A stretch of DNA of 5,010 nucleotides from positions 1-5,010 of the forward strand of contig JAOZQC010000294.1 in the NCBI GenBank assembly GCA_029932425.1, read 5' to 3'. Made by a program: the position numbers and the translations under genes. Each line of letters opens with the position of its first letter. The stretch's first letter is position 1. Positions 1-5,010 of the stretch are shown here, in pieces. Under the pieces are notes generated by a model that was given only the letters and a program-made list of their open reading frames with translations, searched no databases and was not told the DNA's origin. The DNA comes from Planctomycetota bacterium. Lineage in GTDB: Bacteria; Planctomycetota; JAJSAM01.

Positions 1-32
1 ACTGCGACGGGCACGCCCGCGCTGTCTTTCTT

Positions 33-61
33 CGCCGGGGGAGGCAGATCCTCCCCCGCCG
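33..61 (-). terminator. Strong GC hairpin without U-tract, possible operon terminator
   Basis: GGGGGAGG at 37-44 pairs perfectly with CCTCCCCC at 50-57 across a five-base loop (CAGAT). The stem extends by the 36-58 pair and, past one C-C mismatch, by two further pairs (34-60 and 33-61). On the minus strand the stem is followed by GGCGAAGAAAGACAG, which has no run of U, so it is not a textbook intrinsic terminator. It may act as a 3'-end stabilising stem behind the C-rich stretch, or as a U-less terminator. It could equally serve a gene beyond the left edge. About 90 bases separate it from the last stop codon. Confidence 0.4.
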
Positions 62-69
62 GCCGCGGC

Positions 70-140
70 GGTGGCGCGGGTGGGGAGCGGGAAGGGGGGG
101 GAAGGTGAGGGGCGGCGGGGAGCGGTGGGAGGGGGAAGCG
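70..140 (-). promoter_or_regulatory. C-rich, G-poor transcript stretch, Rho-utilisation-like, after the last stop codon
   Basis: Directly downstream of the oxidoreductase TAG the minus-strand RNA becomes extremely C-rich and G-poor. Counting positions 81-140, the RNA would have 42 C and 5 G in 60 bases, unlike the balanced G/C of the genes. A C-over-G bubble is the known sequence signature of Rho loading sites, so this fits the 3' end of the operon. There is no strict Rho consensus and no experimental support, and low-complexity intergenic DNA could look alike. The + strand holds the matching G-runs, including eight consecutive G at 94-101. Confidence 0.4.
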
Positions 141-151
141 AAGGCTGCGAG

Positions 152-1384
152 CTACTCCCGCCTCCGTAGGTGACCTTCGTAGGTGTGGCAGATGACGGGG
201 CGGTGGGAGCGGAGGGAGTCCGCGCAGCGGTTGCAGGCCGTGTCCCAGCGGACCTCGTCCAGGCGGCCGGAGAGGACCTTGTCCGCGAAGTGGGGGTCGG
301 CCAGGGACTGGCGGCCGATCCCGATCAGGTCCACCCGGCCCTCCCGGAGCGCCCGGCCCGCCAGCGCCACCAGGTGCTTCTCGCGGCGGTCTCCGGGGAG
401 GCGGTTGCGGCCGTCGGAGGCGTAGGAGTAGCCCGAGCCCACCACGGGGATGGAGACGGCCCGCTTCATCGCCTCCGCGCGTTCCTGGTGGTCGAAGAAC
501 CCGAGGGGGTTCTCCCTCGTCTGGCGGACGAGGAGCGGGGTGAGCTCGGGGACCCCCGAGGTCTGGTTCAGGAGGTGCACGCCGGCCGCCTCGAGCATCC
601 GGCAGAAGGCCACGAGCTCCCCGCGGGTCTCGTCCTCCTCCTCCGACCGGGCGTCGCGGCTGCCGAAGCCGCCCGGGATCCCCTCGAAGGCCGAGAGGCG
701 GACCGTGTAGAGGAACCGGTCCGGGGGGGCGATTTCCCTCATCCGGGCGAGGGTCTCCCGGCAGAAACGGGCGCGCTCCGCGAGCGTCTCCCCCCCGTGG
801 GTCCACCCCGGCCGGGCCCGGTTCGCGGGGCCGAGCAGGGCCCCGAAGAGGTAGCCGTGGCAGTGCTTGAAGTCGATGCCGTCGAACCCCGCCTCGTAGG
901 CCAGGCGGACCGCGGCGAGCAGGTCGTCCCGGATACGGAGCAGGTCGCCGTCGGTGAGAAGGCGGGCCTCCGTCCCCGGCAGCGGGTAGGGGGTGACGGG
1001 GTCCAGGGCGAACCGCCCGGAGTGGGTGAGCTGGACGAGGAGCGGGGTGGCGTCGTTTCGCCGGCGGTACCGGGCGACGAGCTCCTCGAAGGCGGGGCGC
1101 GTGGCCGCGGTGAGCACGAGCTGGCGCTCCCGGGCCCTCCCCGCCCGGCTCACCGCCACCGCCTCCACGAGATCGAGGCCCGCCCGGCCCGCCGCCCGGT
1201 CCCGGTATCGCCGGAACGTGGCCTCGCTCGGGGCCCCGTCCGGCTCCGCATCGTTCCCCTCCATGGGCTGGTAGACGATGCGGTTCGGCGCCGTGAGCCG
1301 CCGCCGCTTCGTGGGGAGGAGCACGAGCGGCTCCGCCAGGGCGGCGAGGTCGCGGGGATCGGCCTCAAGCGGCGTCCGCGCCAC
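152..1384 (-). CDS. Old Yellow Enzyme family NADH:flavin oxidoreductase (FMN-binding TIM barrel)
   Basis: A 410-residue protein consisting of the FMN-binding TIM barrel (Oxidored_FMN, PF00724) alone, without the C-terminal FAD/NADPH domains of 2,4-dienoyl-CoA reductase. Visible motifs are LTAPNRIVYQPM (30-41), LLVQLTHSGR (115-124, FMN-contacting Gln118), AGFDGIDF (165-172), KHCHGYL (173-179), GPANRARPGW (185-194), TVRLS (227-231), VVGSGYSY (314-321) and IGIGRQSLADPHFADK (354-369). Tyr178 corresponds to the OYE proton-donor Tyr. The usual HxxH/N substrate-anchoring pair reads Lys173-x-x-His176. The C-terminus has Cys384, Cys387 and Cys399, resembling part of the FadH 4Fe-4S motif. OYE-family enzymes reduce activated C=C bonds using NAD(P)H through FMN. 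The substrate here is unknown. GTG at 1384 is the start because AAGGAGG lies seven bases upstream; it overlaps the symporter end by 20 bp. The next Met (41) would remove the FMN-binding strand. The gene ends in TAG and is the last of the operon. Confidence 0.9.
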   Translation of the reverse strand: MARTPLEADPRDLAALAEPLVLLPTKRRRLTAPNRIVYQPMEGNDAEPDGAPSEATFRRYRDRAAGRAGLDLVEAVAVSRAGRARERQLVLTAATRPAFEELVARYRRRNDATPLLVQLTHSGRFALDPVTPYPLPGTEARLLTDGDLLRIRDDLLAAVRLAYEAGFDGIDFKHCHGYLFGALLGPANRARPGWTHGGETLAERARFCRETLARMREIAPPDRFLYTVRLSAFEGIPGGFGSRDARSEEEDETRGELVAFCRMLEAAGVHLLNQTSGVPELTPLLVRQTRENPLGFFDHQERAEAMKRAVSIPVVGSGYSYASDGRNRLPGDRREKHLVALAGRALREGRVDLIGIGRQSLADPHFADKVLSGRLDEVRWDTACNRCADSLRSHRPVICHTYEGHLRRRE

Positions 1385-3302
1385 GGCGGGCCCTCCTTCC
1401 CGGCAGGTAGAAGAGGAGGCCGAGCGCCAGGAGGATGCCGATCAGCGCCGGGTACTTCCACCAGTCCCCCATCCATCCCGGGTGGGTGAACCACTCCACC
1501 GCCATGAGCACCCCCACCAGCCCCGCGGTGAGGAAGGTGAGCCCCCCCACGAGCCGGTAGACGGAGAGCGCCGCCTCCGCGGTTCCCGTGACCTCCGCGG
1601 CCACGTCCACCGGGGTGTCCAGGCGGCGGTAGAACTCCTCCACGCCCGTCCGGTCCTCCTCCCGGGCGAAGCCCGGCAGGAACGCGAACAGCGTCCCCAC
1701 GAGGAAGACCACGTGGAGGCCGACGAGGAGGTGGGTCGAGATGCCGAGGGAGTACTCCTTCCCGGCGTAGGCGAGGAAGACGGTGCGGTTCTCCGGGGAG
1801 CCGAGGAGCATGACGCCGAGGACCAGCGCCCCGAACACGAGGGCGAGGATCGCCACCGCGGACCTCAGCTCGCGGTTCCGCCACATGCCGCCCAGCCAGG
1901 GGGAGACGAGGACGATCCCGATGGAGATCGACTGGGTCAGGTAGATCTGGGGGCCGTAGGGCCAGTGGAGGAGGGCCTGGGTCACGATCCCCGTGGCCAC
2001 CCCCCACATGATCGCCGCCATCCCCGCGGACCGGGGCGCCCGGCGATAGAAGAGCCCCATGAACACGGGCACGCTCATCACCGGCGAGGAGATGAAGAAG
2101 ATGTCCGTCATCACCTTGAAGAGGTCGCTCGTGCCCCGGATGTAGAAGAGGCAGAGCCCGATGGTGGCGGCTCCGATGAGGAGGGTCATCACCCGGCCCA
2201 CGGTGACGAGCCCCCGGTCGGTGGTGCGGGGCCGGAAGTGCATGTAGACGTCCCGGCTCAGGATCGAGGCCACCATGTTGTAGACGGAGTCGAGGGCGCT
2301 CATGGTGGCCGCGAACATGGCGGCCAGGAAGATGCCCACGAGCCCCGGGGGGAGCACCTCCATGGCGATCCGGATGAAGACCTGCTCGTGCGGGTCGCGG
2401 CCGGGGATCACCGCCCCCAGGACGTCGGGCGCCCCCCAGATCGTGCGCGCCACGAGCGAGGGGATGCTGAAGAGGATCGGCGTGGTGAGGAAGAGCGCGG
2501 CCGCCAGCATCCCCACCTTCCGCGCCGCCCGCTCGTCGGGAACGCAGTAGAACCGGGGGCCCTGGCCCGCGGCCACGCCCAGGGTGAAGGAGATGAGGCC
2601 CGCGATGAGGAAGTGGAGGTCGTGGCTCGGCAGCCCGTACTTCGGGGGGATCTCCAGGCTCATGGTGGCGAAGATCTGCGGCAGCCCCCCCTTCACGAGC
2701 AGGAGCGCCAGCGGGGCGATGAGCAGGGTGGCGGCGAGGAGCACCACGAACTGCAGGACGTCCGTGACCACCACCGCCCACAGGCCGCCGAGGAGGGTGT
2801 AGAGGAGGATGATGATCCCCACCCCTATCGCGGCGGACACCAGGGGAACGCCGAGGATCGTGTTCACCACGGTGGCGATGGCCTTGAGTTGGTTGCCCGC
2901 GGCGGCCACGAACACCACCGCGGTGACGATCCCGAGCACCTGCTCCGTGGCCACCCCGAACCTCTGCAGGGTGAACTCCACGGGGGAGATGACGCGGGTC
3001 CGGCGCCACAGGGCGGCGCTGAGCTGCGAGCCCAGGAAGTAGGCCACGGAGCCGGTGAGAAGGAAGTAGAGCAGCCCGTACCAGGTGGTCTTGTAGATCA
3101 TCCCCGCGCCGCCGGTGAAGAGCCACGCGGAGAAGTTCCCCATGTAGAGCGACACCCCGCTCACCCACCAGGGGACGGCCCGGCCCCCCGCGAAGTAGTC
3201 CACGCCGCCGCGGTTCCGGGTGACGAAGTACACCCCGATGCCCACCATCATCAGGAGGTAGACGAGGACGGTGAAGAACTCGGTGCGCAGGTAGAAGGGC
3301 AT
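1365..3302 (-). CDS. Sodium/solute symporter, SSS (SLC5) family, long form with extra C-terminal segments
   Basis: A 645-residue inner-membrane transporter, longer than minimal SSS proteins (about 500 residues). It starts MPFYLRTEFF, with a first membrane helix at about 9-27. Family hallmarks follow in order: DYFAGGRAVPWWVSG (35-49), SLYMGNFSAWLFTGGAG (51-67), the LYTLLGGLWAVVVTDVLQF segment (167-185), and LAAMFAATMSALDS (326-339) running on to SRDVY (349-353), the helix that normally carries Na2-site residues. Around 15 hydrophobic segments can be counted. Residues about 545-582 form a charged soluble linker (REEDRTGVEEFYRRLDTPV), followed by two more membrane segments (about 585-603 and 618-634). 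Such a tail occurs in many SSS sugar transporters. The ATG at 3302 is chosen because it lies at a TGATG junction with the isomerase stop and has GGAGG four bases upstream. A longer frame reaching 3485 would add an Arg/Pro/Gly-rich stretch that reads through the upstream gene. GTG one codon upstream is a possible alternative start. A carbohydrate or related solute is the likely cargo, judged from context only. Confidence 0.92.
   Translation of the reverse strand: MPFYLRTEFFTVLVYLLMMVGIGVYFVTRNRGGVDYFAGGRAVPWWVSGVSLYMGNFSAWLFTGGAGMIYKTTWYGLLYFLLTGSVAYFLGSQLSAALWRRTRVISPVEFTLQRFGVATEQVLGIVTAVVFVAAAGNQLKAIATVVNTILGVPLVSAAIGVGIIILLYTLLGGLWAVVVTDVLQFVVLLAATLLIAPLALLLVKGGLPQIFATMSLEIPPKYGLPSHDLHFLIAGLISFTLGVAAGQGPRFYCVPDERAARKVGMLAAALFLTTPILFSIPSLVARTIWGAPDVLGAVIPGRDPHEQVFIRIAMEVLPPGLVGIFLAAMFAATMSALDSVYNMVASILSRDVYMHFRPRTTDRGLVTVGRVMTLLIGAATIGLCLFYIRGTSDLFKVMTDIFFISSPVMSVPVFMGLFYRRAPRSAGMAAIMWGVATGIVTQALLHWPYGPQIYLTQSISIGIVLVSPWLGGMWRNRELRSAVAILALVFGALVLGVMLLGSPENRTVFLAYAGKEYSLGISTHLLVGLHVVFLVGTLFAFLPGFAREEDRTGVEEFYRRLDTPVDVAAEVTGTAEAALSVYRLVGGLTFLTAGLVGVLMAVEWFTHPGWMGDWWKYPALIGILLALGLLFYLPGRRARRGADAA
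1392..1398 (-). promoter_or_regulatory. Shine-Dalgarno site deciding the GTG start of the flavin oxidoreductase
   Basis: The minus strand reads AAGGAGG followed by seven bases (GCCCGCC) and then GTG at 1384. This is a full match to the anti-Shine-Dalgarno sequence at good spacing, and it lies inside the last codons of the symporter gene. It fixes the non-ATG start and suggests that the last gene can initiate strongly on its own in addition to any coupling with the symporter. Confidence 0.8.
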
Positions 3303-4129
3303 CACGCCTCCCCCTCGAAGCCGGCCTCCGCCAGCAGGTCGCGAAGCTCCCGGAGGACGAGGGCGGAGCCCTCCCGGAGCGGCTCGAAGTGGGTCTCCAC
3401 CCCGAAGGTCCCCCGGTACCCGAGGTCGTGAAGGTCCCGGAGGTGTGCGCCCCAGTCGATCGCCCCTTCGCGGAGGGGACCGCACCGGGCGAAGAGCTCC
3501 CCGGGGAGGAGCCGCCCGTTCTTCACGTGGACGTGGCGCATCCGGGGCAGCAGGAGCCGCGCCCCCTCCCGGAGCTCCGCCCGGCCGAACTCGTTGCCGT
3601 TCAGGGGGTCCCAGTTCACGAAGAGGTTCTCGTGGCCGGCGGCCAGGAGGAGCCGGTGGACGTCCCGGGCCCGGAAGGCGAGGGAGCCGGGCTCGTTCTC
3701 GAGGAGCAGCGGGAGCCCGGCCCTCCCGCAGGCCTCGGCGGCGGCGGCCAGGCTCTCCGCCGCGAAGTCGCCGGGACCCGCGCCGCCCGGGCTGTCGAAG
3801 CCGAACGTCACGAGAAACCGGGCGCCCAGGCGGTGTGCCAGGTCGATCGAGGCGGGAAGCGTCTCCGCGAGCTGCCGCCGGGCCTCCGCCCGGTGGGCCA
3901 GGGGACCCTTGAAGAGACCCGGACTCACCCCCAGGACCGCGGGGTCCCCGTCCCGGGCCCAGGCCCGGAGCACGGCCTCGTCGCGGGGATCCAGGTCCGG
4001 GACGCGCCGGCCGCGGACCGTGCGCAGCTCCACGAGATGGAGGTCGTGTTCTCCGAGGAAGGCCCGGACCTCGGCGAGATCCTGGGAGATCTCGTCCGTG
4101 ACGATGCTCACCCTCTCCCGGTCAGTCAT
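3302..4129 (-). CDS. Sugar phosphate isomerase/epimerase-like TIM-barrel protein (xylose isomerase-like, AP_endonuc_2 family)
   Basis: A 275-residue protein, the usual length for single-domain xylose-isomerase-like TIM barrels (PF01261). It begins with the first barrel strand, SIVTDEIS (8-15), followed by LVELR (32-36). Metal-ligand motifs known from the family are recognisable: LLLENEPG (Glu144), NWDPLN (Asp174), RHVHVKN (His199 or His201) and the final strand GVETHF (Glu245), preceded by EGAIDW (221-226). These fit a divalent-metal enzyme that isomerises or epimerises a sugar, keto sugar or inosose. The substrate cannot be read from sequence. No signal peptide is seen, so it is cytoplasmic. 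The ATG at 4129 sits inside the 3' end of the glycosidase gene (8-bp overlap, ATGACTGA), with only a weak G-rich stretch in front, so translation is probably coupled. Its stop overlaps the symporter start by one base. Some members of this family act on 3-keto sugars or in C-glycoside cleavage; that is an alternative to simple isomerisation. Confidence 0.85.
   Translation of the reverse strand: MTDRERVSIVTDEISQDLAEVRAFLGEHDLHLVELRTVRGRRVPDLDPRDEAVLRAWARDGDPAVLGVSPGLFKGPLAHRAEARRQLAETLPASIDLAHRLGARFLVTFGFDSPGGAGPGDFAAESLAAAAEACGRAGLPLLLENEPGSLAFRARDVHRLLLAAGHENLFVNWDPLNGNEFGRAELREGARLLLPRMRHVHVKNGRLLPGELFARCGPLREGAIDWGAHLRDLHDLGYRGTFGVETHFEPLREGSALVLRELRDLLAEAGFEGEA
3307..3314 (-). promoter_or_regulatory. 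Shine-Dalgarno site of the symporter within the isomerase 3' end
   Basis: The minus strand reads GGGGGAGG, then CGTG, then ATG. The GGAGG core sits four bases from the ATG at 3302, a slightly short spacing, and lies within the final Gly-Glu-Ala codons of the isomerase. With the TGATG stop/start overlap this supports translational coupling and rules out the longer upstream frame as the real start. Confidence 0.65.
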
Positions 4130-5010
4130 CCCCGCGCCCCATGCGGATCTCCACCTCGATCTCGCGCACGTCCTCCGCCTCGAAGTCGGCGTAGGGGCTC
4201 CGTTCCACCCGCTCGTTCCGGAAGGGGACGGACTCCCCTCCCGCGATCACCCGCCTGGCACGCCTCCCGGAAGGAAGGAGCACGTGGAACGAGATCCGGG
4301 AGGAGGGCGCCCGGACCCGGAGCCGGATCCCCTCCCCCTCCCGCGCGTAGTCGTACCCGATCGAGGCCCCGGAGGCGGCGTAGCCCACGCGCACCTCCGC
4401 CCGCGGAACCCCGGCCGCCGCCCAGCGGGGGGCCAGGCGGACCGAGGCGAGGAGAGACGCCCGGTCCTCCACCCCCGCCAGCCCCGTGACCAGCGCGTGG
4501 AGCATGGCGCTGGAGCCCCAGCCGTCCGTGGGCCGGGCCTCCGGGCTCGTGCTCGTCTCCACCGCGGCGGGGGTGCCGTCGGGGAAGTACCAGAGGTAGC
4601 TCTCCCCCCGCCTCGAGACGAGCCGGTGGTAGCGGGTGAGGATGTGGACGCCGTAGCTCTCGAACCCGTGCTCGAAGGCGGCGCGGGCCAGCTCCCCGCC
4701 CACGAGCGGCATGATGCCCCCGTTCACGTAGGCGCCGGGCACCAGCTTCTCGTCGCCGAAGGCCCCCGCGGGGAAGGGCGGATCGATGGAGAACCACTCC
4801 GCGAAGGCCTTCGTGCTCTCCCGCCGCCGCCGGTACTCCTCCAGGATGGAGACCGCCATCTCGTGCGTGGCCGCCCCCCGGTTCACGGCCATGGGATTGC
4901 TGAGGGAGAGTTGCTCCGCCTCGTCGGCGCCCGGCACCGTCACCGGGGTGAGCTTCACGAAGTGGGTGAAGAAGCGGCCGTTCCAGCAGGTCCGGTGGAG
5001 CGCTTCCCGG
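4122..5010 (-). CDS. Probable six-hairpin (alpha/alpha)6 glycosidase, C-terminal part (5' end outside window)
   Basis: The open frame runs to the right edge with no stop. The last 295 residues are visible, starting REALHRTCWNGRFFTHF, so the gene is cut by the window. A GTG at 4958 is in frame but is only an internal Val: the conserved-looking CWNGRFFTHF lies upstream of it. Numbering from the edge, visible motifs are SLSNP (about 35-39), YVNGG followed by IMPLVGGELARAAFEHG (94-115), and DGWGSSAML with HALVTGLAGVED (162-182). After these comes a beta-rich tail (about 192-295, with APRWAAAGV and EVRVGY). A helical-hairpin segment with NGG and DGWGSSA motifs followed by a beta domain is typical of (alpha/alpha)6 glycoside hydrolases and phosphorylases of the GH78/GH94/GH116-like type. 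The exact GH family and the catalytic residues cannot be fixed here. No signal peptide can be judged because the N-terminus is missing. It overlaps the next gene by 8 bp, so it belongs to the same operon and likely acts on the same substrate. Confidence 0.75.
   Translation of the reverse strand, partial: REALHRTCWNGRFFTHFVKLTPVTVPGADEAEQLSLSNPMAVNRGAATHEMAVSILEEYRRRRESTKAFAEWFSIDPPFPAGAFGDEKLVPGAYVNGGIMPLVGGELARAAFEHGFESYGVHILTRYHRLVSRRGESYLWYFPDGTPAAVETSTSPEARPTDGWGSSAMLHALVTGLAGVEDRASLLASVRLAPRWAAAGVPRAEVRVGYAASGASIGYDYAREGEGIRLRVRAPSSRISFHVLLPSGRRARRVIAGGESVPFRNERVERSPYADFEAEDVREIEVEIRMGRGDD

Noticed and set aside
8..19. Short inverted repeat CGGGCACGCCCG near the left edge as an operator
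   Set aside because: Five-base arms with a two-base centre are expected by chance in DNA this GC-rich, and there is no promoter next to it.
170..1489. Long open frame on the + strand antisense to the oxidoreductase
   Set aside because: Composition is Gly/Arg/Pro/Val-rich and carries no recognisable motif, while the opposite strand encodes a clear OYE protein with a strong ribosome binding site.
1150..3168. Second minus-strand frame of 672 residues overlapping the symporter and oxidoreductase
   Set aside because: It is rich in Arg, His, Pro and Gly without membrane segments. It is an out-of-frame reading of the symporter, which itself shows all family motifs.
1278..3431. Long open frame on the + strand (717 residues) antisense to the symporter
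   Set aside because: The translation is a low-complexity mix of Glu, His, Arg, Gly and Pro with no fold-like pattern. It arises from the GC-rich third positions of the real minus-strand gene.
3303..3485. N-terminal extension of 61 residues to the symporter frame
   Set aside because: The extra residues are Arg/Pro/Gly-rich and overlap the isomerase gene in another frame. The ATG at 3302 has a ribosome binding site and a stop/start junction.
4956..4958. GTG at 4958 as the start of the glycosidase
   Set aside because: The frame stays open to the window edge and the upstream residues CWNGRFFTHF look like conserved protein, so the gene begins outside the window.

Overview
The window is a very GC-rich (roughly 70% by eye) stretch of bacterial DNA in which every supportable gene lies on the minus strand. 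Four genes run from the right edge to the left. They are the C-terminal part of a probable (alpha/alpha)6-barrel glycosidase (4122-5010, its N-terminus lies outside the window), a xylose-isomerase-like TIM-barrel sugar isomerase/epimerase (3302-4129), a sodium/solute symporter of the SSS/SLC5 family (1365-3302) and an Old Yellow Enzyme type flavin oxidoreductase (152-1384). The base composition and this mix of families fit a high-GC heterotroph that takes up and breaks down glycosides or modified sugars. The sequence alone does not fix the phylum. No rRNA, tRNA, mobile element or CRISPR is visible.

The genes overlap at every junction: 8 bp between glycosidase and isomerase, 1 bp (TGATG) between isomerase and symporter, and 20 bp between symporter and oxidoreductase. 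This means one transcript with probable translational coupling. The promoter must lie to the right of the window. The operon appears to end in the 151 bases at the left edge. There the transcript is extremely C-rich and G-poor just after the last stop codon (a Rho-utilisation-like composition), followed by a strong hairpin that has no U-tract.

A working model, which is inference, is that the symporter imports a glycoside or oligosaccharide, the glycosidase releases a sugar, the TIM-barrel enzyme isomerises or epimerises a keto or aldo sugar, and the flavoenzyme reduces an activated C=C bond or otherwise handles an unsaturated keto intermediate. The pairing of an OYE-type reductase with sugar enzymes and a dedicated transporter is the most interesting feature. 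Details worth checking are a Lys in place of the first of the two substrate-anchoring His of the flavoenzyme, a three-cysteine C-terminal motif that looks like an incomplete FadH-type iron-sulfur site, and an Ala in place of the second hydroxyl residue of the symporter's expected Na2 sodium site.
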